A DNA stretch of 64,000 nt, taken from assembly GCF_014287775.1 (NCBI RefSeq), contig NZ_JACOOZ010000004.1, forward strand, positions 124,001-188,000. Direction: 5' to 3'. Shown in pieces: positions 33,597-42,977 of the stretch; the first letter of the stretch is position 1; every line of letters starts with the position of its first letter. A model generated the notes under the pieces. It was not told the DNA's origin and searched no databases. It saw only the letters and a list, made by a program, of their open reading frames with translations. The stretch comes from Eubacterium_G segne. GTDB lineage: Bacteria > Bacillota > Clostridia > Lachnospirales > Lachnospiraceae. The position numbers were made by a program, and so were the translations under genes.

Positions 33597-35519
33597 TTAA
33601 TATTTCATATCACATTTAACTTTATATGTATAAGAACCATTACTTTCATTTAGATTATTTAACACCCATGGCATTGCCACAAATAACGGTTCTATCTCAT
33701 ATACTGCTTTAAACTTCATACCTGAAAAACACTTACTCATTTGAAATTTACTGTTGTATTTCTTTTGTATATTTAATTGAATAAGATCCATTATCCTAAA
33801 AAGGCTTTTGTTTCCATCTGCAATCATCATCAACATCATGCAATATTGTTCATAATTTAAACTTAATTTTTTGCTATTTTTATCATTCTTAATGCTTCCT
33901 CCTAACAGATTTTTAATGTCTGTTTTCCAACTGATTTTATCCTTTATGAAAACTACTTCGTTTCCCTTTAAGAGACCTTTCACATCCGCTACTGCCTCCC
34001 CCAGGGACCACGCCTCTATTAAAACCGCCTTTATTACCGGCTCTAAAAAAGGTAATCCTATGGCTGTAGCCGCCGATGATGCTATAAAAGTCAATTGGCT
34101 CATTTTAACACTATCTGTTAAAAGATATCCTAAATTCATAACATTTCTTATTCCCACTATTTTTTTAACAACTTCCGTAAGATTATCCCTATCACTACTT
34201 TTTCCGCTTATTATGTACTCCATTTCGTAGCTTAAATCATGGTCTTTTATTTTACTAATGTAGTTACCAAATTTTCTTTTACCATACAACGCCAGCAGTG
34301 CCCTGTCAGTTAAATCTGTTTTGCCGTTTTTTTCTGTATTTTCTTTTTTTGATGGCAGATTTAAATCAGATATAGATGCATTTGATATATCAGATACGTC
34401 ATCTGTTACCAACGATAATAGTCCTTTTTGTAATAATTCTTTAGCACTTTCATAAATAGACTTATTTCTATTATCTTCCTCAGTAATCTGATTTTCTTTT
34501 AAAGATTCTGTTTCATTAATATAATTATGTAGTAATGACATGGAGCTGTTTAAAATATTAATGTTTTCCGGAACAATACTTTCTAATTTTGAAACATCCA
34601 GTGCCTTTTCCTCTTGTAATATGCCCACCATTTTTTTCAGTATTAGTGTATTTTCCTCAACAAAATCTTTTTCGCCGGATGTATATCCACTTTCCCTAAG
34701 ATAGGCTGCTTTTTTTCCCTCGTAGTCCTTTCCCTGGTCTATGGCTCTGCTAATCATACCCGCTTTCTTATCAAGTATTTTTCTCAGACTTCTATACTTT
34801 TTTTCAACCTTATCATTGTTTTTAGAGCTTACATTTCTCTCTATTATCCGGCTAACCGCATTAATTAATTTTTTCTCTTTTTCAACATCCTTAATTTTAA
34901 CAATTAACTCATCAATATCCTTTACAAGATTTTGCAGCTCCTTACTATCATTTTCAGATATTTTTTCATCGAACACATCTGCAACTGAATCTGTCTTTTC
35001 GTCGCTGCGTTTCTCGTATTTGTTAAATAATTTAATTAACTCCTCTGCGGCTGTTGCTCCTGCAGCATATTTCGTATAGGAAGCTATTTGAGACAAAAGC
35101 AGCTTTTCGCCGTTATCCGTAACATATTCCACCTTGTCCATTTCTATGTTTTTAAGCCTTGTGGACATAAAATTAGTTCCCATACCATTTAAATCTGCCA
35201 TGTTTATATTAGCTTGTATGTACTTTTTCAGTTCTTCTTCAGTATTCTGATTTTCCCATACAAGTAATAATCCATATTCATCAAAAACCTGCCTTGCATA
35301 TCCCGCCATTACAGAATCAGCTGCCATATACGTAAAACTTTTGCTTTCCGAATATACAACGTTAATTCGTCCGCTTTCTGAAACAACACTAATAAACAAC
35401 ATTACTGCTACCATGACAATGCTTAAATATATGGATATGCTTCCTTTGGTTTTTCCTGAAATAATTTTTTTAATCTTAAAATGACTTAATCTGTGTTTTA
35501 ATAGATTTATAAACGCCAT
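33597..35519 (-). CDS. DUF5702 protein, TadG-like component
   Basis: About 640 residues with a pseudopilin-like entry GSISIYLSIVMVAVMLFISV (Tyr instead of the usual Glu at +5) and a long helical external part with several coiled-coil stretches (e.g. VEKEKKLINAVSRIIERNV). This fits DUF5702, a large protein found in Gram-positive tad loci and thought to take the place of TadG. ATG 35519 (AGGAG nearby) lies inside the Flp gene, a 44-bp overlap that suggests translational coupling. Role in anchoring or length control of pili is inferred. Confidence 0.75.
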   Translation of the reverse strand: MAFINLLKHRLSHFKIKKIISGKTKGSISIYLSIVMVAVMLFISVVSESGRINVVYSESKSFTYMAADSVMAGYARQVFDEYGLLLVWENQNTEEELKKYIQANINMADLNGMGTNFMSTRLKNIEMDKVEYVTDNGEKLLLSQIASYTKYAAGATAAEELIKLFNKYEKRSDEKTDSVADVFDEKISENDSKELQNLVKDIDELIVKIKDVEKEKKLINAVSRIIERNVSSKNNDKVEKKYRSLRKILDKKAGMISRAIDQGKDYEGKKAAYLRESGYTSGEKDFVEENTLILKKMVGILQEEKALDVSKLESIVPENINILNSSMSLLHNYINETESLKENQITEEDNRNKSIYESAKELLQKGLLSLVTDDVSDISNASISDLNLPSKKENTEKNGKTDLTDRALLALYGKRKFGNYISKIKDHDLSYEMEYIISGKSSDRDNLTEVVKKIVGIRNVMNLGYLLTDSVKMSQLTFIASSAATAIGLPFLEPVIKAVLIEAWSLGEAVADVKGLLKGNEVVFIKDKISWKTDIKNLLGGSIKNDKNSKKLSLNYEQYCMMLMMIADGNKSLFRIMDLIQLNIQKKYNSKFQMSKCFSGMKFKAVYEIEPLFVAMPWVLNNLNESNGSYTYKVKCDMKY

Positions 35520-35682
35520 CTGCCACTCCTGAAATTTGATTTTTAAACACAAGGGCTAGTCCCACTAACACTAATATAATAAGCACTACTTCTATTACCC
35601 CCATTCCCTTTTCGTCCTTCCAGAAGGTTCTTTTCCAATATCTTGAGAAATTTTCCATAATATATTTAAAACTATTGTTCAT
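35476..35682 (-). CDS. Flp-type major pilin
   Basis: A 68-residue prepilin: basic leader, cleavage KG^MGVIE (Glu at +5), then the hydrophobic polymerisation helix VVLIILVLVGLALVF and a short tail. This is the type IVb Flp1 structure. GGAGGAG precedes the ATG. It is flanked by tadC and DUF5702. Confidence 0.88.
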   Translation of the reverse strand: MNNSFKYIMENFSRYWKRTFWKDEKGMGVIEVVLIILVLVGLALVFKNQISGVADGVYKSIKTQIKSF

Positions 35683-35692
35683 TTACTCCTCC

Positions 35693-37132
35693 TTATAAAT
35701 TCATTGATAAAAATGCCGGAACCATTATAATTGCCATGGCAACAATCAGCATTACAATCATTGGTCCCATTAATTTTGTTGAGATTTTCCCTCCTGCCTT
35801 TAGCATGGTATTTTTCTTTTCTATCATTGAGCTTTCCAGTTCATTTTCTAGTACCACAGTCATGGCATTTGTCCCCCTTCGTATATTTTGTTCTATAATT
35901 CCCGATAATTTCACATAACAATGTAATCCACAGTTTTTTCCATAATTATTAATAGCTGTAATTTCCGATACGCCACTTTTCATTTGTATTAAAGAAATCT
36001 CTAGTTCTTCATAAGCATATCTTAACATTTCATGATATTCTTTTTTATCTTCCTTATAACCCGATACTATTTTCTCTATGGCACTTTTTACCGAAAGACC
36101 TGCATTATGATATAAAAGAAGTTTATTTACTATTTCCGGATAATCTTCTAATAACTGTTCATTTCTATCCTCAATTTTATCTTTTATGTCCCTGTCTTTA
36201 AAAAAGAACAATGCCACTGACAATATTAATCCTATTGTTACTACAACATAGCTATTTTGCCCTTTAGAACTATAATATTTAACCTTTTTGCCATCTATTT
36301 TTTCCGGCAGATTTACCTGGCTGTCATATACATCCTGATTATCAACATATGACTGGACCTGCCTTTTAGCATCACTCTCTCCCTGATGTGGATATACATT
36401 TACTGAAAAAACATACTCTAGTGTAACCTTTTCATAGGTCATTATTGCCGTAAGATAAACTAATTCTCCCTCTTTATCAACATTGCTATTTATTTTTCCA
36501 TCATAATCTATTATGTCAGAATCGCTTATTTCCCAGCTGACTAATATATTTTCCTCACCAATGCTTCCTACCAGATTTAATGGCTTTGTAACATTTTGGG
36601 CATTATCATTTTTTCCCAGAGCCTTTTGAACCAATTCCTCCTGATACCCTTTTATGATTTTTAATATCTCCTCATCCTTTAATTCTTTCTTCCCTACCTC
36701 TAATTCTATTGGTTTTATTGCCCCTGAATCATCTTCATAATAAATGTTATAAACCTCATCATCTATGCTATCTCTTTTCACTGATGTAATAGGTTCATTG
36801 CTTTCGCTACCGGATATTTCTATTCCTAATCCCAACACTACCGCCAAAATACCACATAAAATGCAATAGGAAACCTTGTTTACAATATACAAATATTTTT
36901 CTTTTTTAATATCTTCTTTAACACTTATCTTTCTTATGGCTTTATTTAAAGAATTTCCTTTTCCGGCGTAAGCTATGGGAAACTTATCCACCATAAACAT
37001 AGCCATACCAAATAATGCCTTTAAGGGATAATCCTTTCTGTTCAGATTTTTTCTTAACTTTTTCCTGTAAAAAAATGTAGATGTATAAAATATGGTAATT
37101 AACACTATTGCAATGACATATATTTTTATCAT
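35693..37132 (-). CDS. TadC-like inner-membrane platform protein with inserted external domain
   Basis: A 479-residue T2SSF-domain protein. TadC is usually ~300 residues; here the first ~310 residues hold two extra helices and an external segment (~110-290) with two Ig-like stretches (ILVSWEISDSDIIDYDGKIN, VTLEYVFSVNVYP). The T2SSF part follows (EDYPEIVNKLLLYHNAGLSV, NAMTVVLENELESSMIEKKN). It works with TadB as the rotor platform driven by TadA. Confidence 0.82.
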   Translation of the reverse strand: MIKIYVIAIVLITIFYTSTFFYRKKLRKNLNRKDYPLKALFGMAMFMVDKFPIAYAGKGNSLNKAIRKISVKEDIKKEKYLYIVNKVSYCILCGILAVVLGLGIEISGSESNEPITSVKRDSIDDEVYNIYYEDDSGAIKPIELEVGKKELKDEEILKIIKGYQEELVQKALGKNDNAQNVTKPLNLVGSIGEENILVSWEISDSDIIDYDGKINSNVDKEGELVYLTAIMTYEKVTLEYVFSVNVYPHQGESDAKRQVQSYVDNQDVYDSQVNLPEKIDGKKVKYYSSKGQNSYVVVTIGLILSVALFFFKDRDIKDKIEDRNEQLLEDYPEIVNKLLLYHNAGLSVKSAIEKIVSGYKEDKKEYHEMLRYAYEELEISLIQMKSGVSEITAINNYGKNCGLHCYVKLSGIIEQNIRRGTNAMTVVLENELESSMIEKKNTMLKAGGKISTKLMGPMIVMLIVAMAIIMVPAFLSMNL

Positions 37133-37141
37133 TCTCCTACT

Positions 37142-37876
37142 TTAATACTCCTCATTAAATTCAACTATTTTTTGTGCCCACAAAAAAGCCAAAACATAAA
37201 GCACAAGGCATATTGTCATAACAATTCTTCCTGCATTAGTCTCATACATAATGTTTAGAAAATCCGGAGACATCATTTTTACATACAAAATTAAAGCCAT
37301 AGGTATTAACGTCATTATTTTCTGCTCTGTTTTTTTCTCTGTTGTGGACACTTCAATTTCTTCCCTTACGTTTTCCTTTAATACAATACTGTCCGTTACA
37401 CTTCCTATTACTTCCGTCATGTTTCCTCCTGTCCTTTTTGCAACTGAGAAAATACGTGAAAATAATATAGCCTCCCTTAAACCTGTTCTTTTGGCAAAGT
37501 CCTTAAATATATCTTCCTCTCTTACATTTAACTTTATTTTAGATATCATAATTCTTAATTCTTCACATATGTAACTGTATCTTCCATACATTGAAACCAT
37601 ATCTTTATAGCTTTCCTTTAAGGCATTTGAAACGGAATATCCTGTTTTTAAGGAATCGGACATAACCATAAGCATATCTTTAAACTGCACTTTAAGTTCT
37701 TTCTTTTTCTTATTAATTATTCTTCTTTTTTGCTCCCTGTATATGGGAACTCCTAAAGGCAAAAGAATAACTACTGCATAAATGGTTCCGTAAAACAATA
37801 TTGAAATAATAATTATAGCCATAAAAATCACCATAATTACCACTGCCTTTTCCTTTTTGGATACTTTGTAAATCAT
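37142..37876 (-). CDS. TadB-like inner-membrane platform protein
   Basis: A 244-residue T2SSF protein: two N-terminal helices, a cytoplasmic domain with LMVMSDSLKTGYSVSNALKE and FSVAKRTGGNMTEVIGSV, and two C-terminal helices. The gene begins one base after the tadA stop, so the two are probably coupled. It pairs with TadC. Confidence 0.87.
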   Translation of the reverse strand: MIYKVSKKEKAVVIMVIFMAIIIISILFYGTIYAVVILLPLGVPIYREQKRRIINKKKKELKVQFKDMLMVMSDSLKTGYSVSNALKESYKDMVSMYGRYSYICEELRIMISKIKLNVREEDIFKDFAKRTGLREAILFSRIFSVAKRTGGNMTEVIGSVTDSIVLKENVREEIEVSTTEKKTEQKIMTLIPMALILYVKMMSPDFLNIMYETNAGRIVMTICLVLYVLAFLWAQKIVEFNEEY

Positions 37877-39088
37877 TTAAAGACTTAAACCACTCCTTTC
37901 TAATTTTTCAGTGTTTACTAACCTGTTTCTAGCTTCAAGCTTTCCTTCTACCAATTCCTCTGTCTCCCCGTACTCCACAAACTCAAAGAGAGGATTTAAT
38001 TTTATTTCTCCATTAACACAATCTAATACCTCGTCTATTTTTAAAACCTTTCTGGTTCTATCACGAAGCCTCCCTAAGTGAACAATTATATCTATAGCAG
38101 ATGCTATCTGGGAACGTATGGCATTCATAGGGATGTCCATTCCCATAAGTACCATGGTTTCTAACCTGTTAAGCATATCCTTAGTGTTGTTTGAATGACC
38201 TGTACTCATGGAGCCGTCATGCCCTGTCTGCATTGCCTGAAGCATATCAATAGCTTCTTTCCCACGAACCTCTCCCACTATAATTCTATCAGGTCTCATT
38301 CTAAGGGATGTTCTGATTAAATCTCTTATGGTAATTTCGTTTTCTCCCTCAGTATTCGCCTGCCTTGCCTCCATTCTCACTATATTCTTAATATTTTTTA
38401 GCTGTAATTCCGCAGAATCCTCTATGGTAATAACCCTTTCCTCTCCGGGAATGTAATCTGACAAAACATTTAAAAAAGTAGTTTTACCGGAGCCGGTTCC
38501 ACCGCATATAAAAATGTTATAACCTGATACCACAAGCTTTTCCAAAAAATCCGCTGCTTCCTTAGTAATGGATTTAAGTTCAATTAACCTCTTCATATCA
38601 ACTCTTTCCCTGGGGAACTTTCTAACCGTAACTACTGCTCCGTCAATTGCCACCGGTGGAAGAACAATGTTTACCCTGGAGCCGTCAGGAAGTCTGGTGT
38701 CCGCTATAGGTGATGATTCATTAATTCTTTTATTATTTCTGCTTACAATCTGCTGTATAATGTCATTTAGCCTTTCCGGAGAATCAAACTGTCCCTCCGT
38801 TTCATATATATGTCCCTTTTTTTCAATAAAAATGCTGTTATGACTGTTAATCATAATTTCCGTAATGTCTTCATCTTCTAACAATTCATCTAATATTCCC
38901 AATCCCTTAATGGAATTAAATATATATTTATGTAAACCTATTTTTTCACTAACCGACATATATCTGTATTCAGTTTCTTCTGCAATTATTTCATCTATAA
39001 TTTCATGTATCTCGCTATTTTCAGCTTCCCTGGACATATCCAGATTGTCCACAACTTTATTTCTAATATCTTCTTTGTTAGTTTTCAT
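37877..39088 (-). CDS. TadA/CpaF secretion ATPase
   Basis: A 403-residue hexameric ATPase of the VirB11/CpaF family: N-terminal helical domain, Walker A GGTGSGKTT, Asp box VITIEDSAEL, Walker B RPDRIIVGEVRG and His box MSTGHSNNT. It powers both extension and retraction of Tad pili. AGGATGATGAT precedes the ATG. Second gene of the operon. Confidence 0.92.
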   Translation of the reverse strand: MKTNKEDIRNKVVDNLDMSREAENSEIHEIIDEIIAEETEYRYMSVSEKIGLHKYIFNSIKGLGILDELLEDEDITEIMINSHNSIFIEKKGHIYETEGQFDSPERLNDIIQQIVSRNNKRINESSPIADTRLPDGSRVNIVLPPVAIDGAVVTVRKFPRERVDMKRLIELKSITKEAADFLEKLVVSGYNIFICGGTGSGKTTFLNVLSDYIPGEERVITIEDSAELQLKNIKNIVRMEARQANTEGENEITIRDLIRTSLRMRPDRIIVGEVRGKEAIDMLQAMQTGHDGSMSTGHSNNTKDMLNRLETMVLMGMDIPMNAIRSQIASAIDIIVHLGRLRDRTRKVLKIDEVLDCVNGEIKLNPLFEFVEYGETEELVEGKLEARNRLVNTEKLERSGLSL

Positions 39089-39105
39089 ATCATCATCCTA
39101 AAATT

Positions 39106-40110
39106 TTATGCAACCTCTTCTAACTCTTTTTTTATAACAACACCTAATTTTCCCTCTAACTGATTTTCTAAATAATTCTCACTGAAACTCTCCGTACTGA
39201 TTTCCGGTATAAATATCTTTTTTGTCTTTTCTAGTAATTCTTCTTTTTCGCTTTTTAATAAAAATTCTTCGTAAACAGATGCTTTCATGGTATTAATCCA
39301 TCCTGTATTAACAGGCATATACACCTTGTCACATATATCTAATAATTCAAAAATATTCTCCACCATATTACCTGTGTCTACTATTATTCTGTCATATAAC
39401 CCCAGCTCTGAAATTTTCTTGATTAAATTAATCCACTCTTCTGTTTTGATTTTTCGCAAATCTTCCGAATACAATAATGGTGGAATATAATCCATATCCT
39501 TATACCTGCAAATAACAGTGTGAAGTCTTATGGCTACAGACTCCCTGCTTTGTCTGAAATAATACATAAGATCAGACAAATCTTTTGCGCATCTGGTATT
39601 TAGCAGTTTTTCAAACACTGAAAATTCTTCCAAATTAATATAGAGAACGGAGCTTTTCCGTGCCAGCATAGCCCCCAGTGTAATGGAAAATACTGTGTTT
39701 TCTTCATTACATGCAGGTGAATATATCCCTATAATCTGTGCCGCCTTTCCTAAAACCTTAACCTCTTCCACCTGATTATCCCTTCTATAACAGTCTGATA
39801 TTTTTTGTAAAATATTCTCCGTAGACTGATATTTATATACCGCAGGATATGTCTCATATTCTAAGCTTACGGTTCCTGATGAAAGAATTATAATGTTTTG
39901 AATATTTTCATTTTCAATGTTTTCAAACATTAATTCCGGCGATATAAGAGCTATGGTAATGCTTTCCTTCTTCAGATATTCCTTAAGCGCTTCTACTCTG
40001 GTAAAAGAAATCACACGAAACACTGTTCCATGTCTGTTTCTAATATAGTTTGCCAGTCGGCTCACATATTCACTATCGTTATCACAAATAGCTAATGTTC
40101 CTGTGTTCAT
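39106..40110 (-). CDS. TadZ/CpaE-like ATPase-fold protein lacking Walker A lysine
   Basis: A 334-residue protein with an atypical receiver domain (residues 1-110, AICDNDSEYV at the start) and a MinD-like domain. Where CpaE/MinD proteins have KGGxGKT, this reads IYSPACNEENTVFSI, so the lysines are gone and ATP hydrolysis is unlikely. TadZ localises the pilus machinery to one site in the cell. It is first in the tad operon, behind a good promoter. Confidence 0.8.
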   Translation of the reverse strand: MNTGTLAICDNDSEYVSRLANYIRNRHGTVFRVISFTRVEALKEYLKKESITIALISPELMFENIENENIQNIIILSSGTVSLEYETYPAVYKYQSTENILQKISDCYRRDNQVEEVKVLGKAAQIIGIYSPACNEENTVFSITLGAMLARKSSVLYINLEEFSVFEKLLNTRCAKDLSDLMYYFRQSRESVAIRLHTVICRYKDMDYIPPLLYSEDLRKIKTEEWINLIKKISELGLYDRIIVDTGNMVENIFELLDICDKVYMPVNTGWINTMKASVYEEFLLKSEKEELLEKTKKIFIPEISTESFSENYLENQLEGKLGVVIKKELEEVA

Positions 40111-40150
40111 ATTTTTATTGTTTTCCCTCCTTGCTTTTGTGTATGCTCAT

Positions 40151-40179
40151 ATTATATATGCACACTTTTAAAATGTCTA
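40151..40179 (-). promoter_or_regulatory. tad operon promoter
   Basis: Minus-strand TAGACA (40179-40174) and TATAAT (40156-40151) with 17-bp spacing, about 40 bp before the tadZ start. Confidence 0.7.
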
Positions 40180-40211
40180 TAGTTTTTTTAAAATTTTTTA
40201 ATATTTTTTTA

Positions 40212-40240
40212 TTGACTAAAAATATAATAAATGTTATCAT
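40212..40240 (+). promoter_or_regulatory. Promoter of the hemolysin III gene
   Basis: TTGACT (40212-40217) and TATCAT (40235-40240) with 17-bp spacing, divergent from the tad promoter 33 bp away. Confidence 0.7.
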
Positions 40241-40297
40241 TCAATGTAGTATTAATAACTACATGTTGTAGAATTGATTAATGGAGGGTTTAAATTT

Positions 40298-40972
40298 ATG
40301 AGTAAAAGAATTAAATTAGCAGATAGGGAACTCCCTACATATTCAAAAGGTGAAGAGATTTTTAATATGGTATCCCATATTGTAGGTGGAGCTTTAGGTA
40401 TTGCCGCTTTAGTGCTTTGTATTATTACCGCAGCTAAGGCTCACAGTGCCATTGGTGTCATTTCATCCTGCATTTATGGATTTACCTTAATAGCTTTATA
40501 TACAATGTCTAGCGTTTATCACGGATTAAAACCCGGTATGGCAAAAAAAGTTATGCAGGTTTTAGACCACTGCACCATTTATTTCCTTATTGCAGGAAGC
40601 TACACACCTATACTTTTAGTTGCCATGATGCCTAAGTATCCTGTTATTGCATGGTTTATTTTCGCTTTAGTATGGGGCTGTGCCGTTGTTGCCTGTACCC
40701 TTACTGCCATTGATTTAAAAAAATACCGTGTAATGTCCATGATTTGCTACCTTGCCATGGGCTGGGTTATTATCTTCTTTATTAAACAGACCTACGATGT
40801 TATGTATCTTGGTGGTGTTGTTTTTCTTGTAACCGGAGGCATTGCCTACACCATTGGCTCTGTTCTTTATGGTCTTGGAAAAACAAAAAAATGGATGCAC
40901 TCCATTTTTCATTTATTTATTCTTGCAGGAAGCGTGTTACATTTCTTTGCAATTATTTTATACGCACTGTAA
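40298..40972 (+). CDS. Hemolysin III / TrhA family membrane protein
   Basis: A 224-residue, seven-helix protein of the PAQR/HlyIII superfamily with its polar signature: EEIFNMVSHIVGGALG, MSSVYHGLKP, LDHCTIYFLIAGSYTPI and the C-terminal MHSIFHLFILAGSVLHFF. The conserved His, Ser and Asp residues could bind zinc. Members affect membrane lipid homeostasis; haemolysis is not implied. ATG 40298 is chosen for GGAGG ten bases upstream; a TTG at 40274 would bury it. Confidence 0.9.
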   Translation: MSKRIKLADRELPTYSKGEEIFNMVSHIVGGALGIAALVLCIITAAKAHSAIGVISSCIYGFTLIALYTMSSVYHGLKPGMAKKVMQVLDHCTIYFLIAGSYTPILLVAMMPKYPVIAWFIFALVWGCAVVACTLTAIDLKKYRVMSMICYLAMGWVIIFFIKQTYDVMYLGGVVFLVTGGIAYTIGSVLYGLGKTKKWMHSIFHLFILAGSVLHFFAIILYAL

Positions 40973-40992
40973 TGTAATTATTTATCACATAA

Positions 40993-41040
40993 AAAATACC
41001 TTAGCATATGAATTATTATGATTCTCTGCTAAGGTATTTT
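40993..41040. terminator. Bidirectional terminator between hlyIII and the TPM gene
   Basis: AAAATACCTTAGCA/TGCTAAGGTATTTT, 14 bp perfect, with T runs on both strands between convergent genes. Confidence 0.9.
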
Positions 41041-41064
41041 TATGTTTATGATATTATTTTTGTA

Positions 41065-41859
41065 TTAGAATTTACCACTGGTTCCACCATGAGTTTCCCC
41101 GGATGATGAAATATGTATGCTGCTTCCGCCACCATTATTGTTATCATTTTTCGGTCTGGCTCTTTTAGTAATGTTTGAATAAAGATACAAATCCCTCATT
41201 TCGGAAATGTCAACGCTTCCGTCTTTAACATAATTGCCTGCTGCTGCCTGCATATGAACAGATTTTAATTTTGCTATCATGCATGCCACAATTATCAGGG
41301 CAATAACCAGTCCTGCCACAAAAGAAATCAATATCCACATTGAAGACAAAGGTTCGTGGGGCATATTGGAAGAATCATATGCAGCCCCTTCTTTCGCCTG
41401 GGTAAGGAATTTGTCACATTGTTTTGCATAAGTACTAAATGCCTTTTCATAATTACCGGCGGATAAGTCATCTAAAAACTTATTTTCTATATAATTTATT
41501 CCGGCATCAGTAAATGCCTTAATGGCATACCCACAAGTCGATATCCCATAATCCCTGTCCTCCATGGATACTAACAGCAAAATTCCATCTTTACCATATC
41601 CGTTATAATCGTAATAATCATCGGCATATGCTTCCGCACTTTTTCCGTCAAGGCTGTTGGTAGTTACCACTACCACCTGACAGTTTTGCCTGTTGCTTAT
41701 TTCCTTTAAAGTTTCATTTAACGAGTTTTCTTCGCTATCTGTTAATAATCCTGCATCATCCACTACATATGCAGCCATTTCGTTTTGGGCAAACACCGGC
41801 ATTACACACATTGTAGAAAAGATAAGGGTAAATAAAATTATGTACAATCTCTTTTTCAT
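41065..41859 (-). CDS. TPM domain membrane protein (YdjH/YgcG-like)
   Basis: A 264-residue protein: signal peptide, TPM domain (AAYVVDDAGLLTDSEENSLN, NRQNCQVVVVTTNSLDGKSA, DDYYDYNGYGKDGILLLVSM), one membrane helix (~170-195) and a tail ending GGGSSIHISSSGETHGGTSG. It is last in a three-gene operon. In B. subtilis the homologous pair YdjG-YdjH forms a membrane complex that recruits the SPFH protein YdjI; this gene most resembles ydjH. Confidence 0.8.
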   Translation of the reverse strand: MKKRLYIILFTLIFSTMCVMPVFAQNEMAAYVVDDAGLLTDSEENSLNETLKEISNRQNCQVVVVTTNSLDGKSAEAYADDYYDYNGYGKDGILLLVSMEDRDYGISTCGYAIKAFTDAGINYIENKFLDDLSAGNYEKAFSTYAKQCDKFLTQAKEGAAYDSSNMPHEPLSSMWILISFVAGLVIALIIVACMIAKLKSVHMQAAAGNYVKDGSVDISEMRDLYLYSNITKRARPKNDNNNGGGSSIHISSSGETHGGTSGKF

Positions 41860-41871
41860 CTATTTATCCTC

Positions 41872-42966
41872 CTATAAAATTCCGGCAAACCATAAAATCC
41901 ATGCCACAATATAAACTAAAATACTGCAAACTACAGTGAGACCTACAGCCCATTTGCAGGCGGCGACTTTGTCCACAGGCAGGTCTCCCACAAATTTTCC
42001 TGTCTGGCCATTCATTGCAAAAATGTAATTATTGCCATTCCATGATGTTGTAAGCATCCACACCGGATACAGGGCATACTTTGCCTTGCCGTTTTTAAGT
42101 TGTATACTGGTGCTTTCAGGAACCACTGTTGCATATCCTGTAACCGTGTCAGCAAAAACATCCTCCGTTGATTGTTTCACACGCTCATTGGCACGTTCAA
42201 TACTTTGTTCTGCTGTTACATCGTATTTATCTGCCATATAGCCTGCTAAGTAAGCTGTCTGGAAATCCACTGCATCCTCAAAATTGTATGGTTCAATGGA
42301 CTCCATTAAATCATCTGCCATTTTAGATGAGCCATCCACCGGAACTCTTTCAAATCCTATACTTCCACCTCTATGTACCATAAAATGGCTGGTTTCCGTA
42401 TAATCATATTCGCTGTCGCTCCAGGTTCTTACGGTAGTTGCCCTATATCTGATTTTGGCTTTGGCATCTGTATCAAAAAGCCAGAAAGGAACATATACAC
42501 CCTTTATTTCCTCTATGTGATTCTGACTTTTAAATACCTTTGGTAAAAGACGCTTTCCTGACAAATGCTTTTCAAATCCTGCCTTTGCCGCCTTTTTATC
42601 CAGCTTAAAAGGAATAATGTAATCCGGTCGCAAGTCACCTTTAAACTGTCCCATAAGTACCACAGGGTTTCCACAAAACGGACATGATGTTGCCGCCATG
42701 GTATCATCTCCCACAATTTCCCCACCACAGGAGTTACATACATAGCTATGAAGACCATCAGTTTCTCCATCCTGCCATTCTCCTCCTGCAGTAGTGTCCC
42801 AGGTCATATCATCTTCTGCTTCTTCCTTAAGTTCCTTATCGTATCCCTTAAGGGTATCCATTTCAAATTCCGTATCACAATACGGACACTTCATTTTCTG
42901 AACTGCGCTGTTAAATTCAATTGCCCCGCCACAGCAGGGACATTTATATTCCTGCATATCAGCCAT
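41872..42966 (-). CDS. TFIIB-type zinc ribbon membrane protein (YdjG-like)
   Basis: A 364-residue protein with two N-terminal zinc ribbons (YKCPCCGGAIEF...MKCPYCDTEFE and YVCNSCGGEIV...TSCPFCGNPVV), a central beta-rich domain (KGVYVPFWLFDTDAKAKIRY) and a C-terminal helix (VGLTVVCSILVYIVAWILWF). Architecture and position match YdjG. Probably the cytosol-facing partner that binds the SPFH protein. GGAGG precedes the ATG, 11 bp after the SPFH gene. Confidence 0.82.
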   Translation of the reverse strand: MADMQEYKCPCCGGAIEFNSAVQKMKCPYCDTEFEMDTLKGYDKELKEEAEDDMTWDTTAGGEWQDGETDGLHSYVCNSCGGEIVGDDTMAATSCPFCGNPVVLMGQFKGDLRPDYIIPFKLDKKAAKAGFEKHLSGKRLLPKVFKSQNHIEEIKGVYVPFWLFDTDAKAKIRYRATTVRTWSDSEYDYTETSHFMVHRGGSIGFERVPVDGSSKMADDLMESIEPYNFEDAVDFQTAYLAGYMADKYDVTAEQSIERANERVKQSTEDVFADTVTGYATVVPESTSIQLKNGKAKYALYPVWMLTTSWNGNNYIFAMNGQTGKFVGDLPVDKVAACKWAVGLTVVCSILVYIVAWILWFAGIL

Positions 42967-42977
42967 AAACGTACCTC

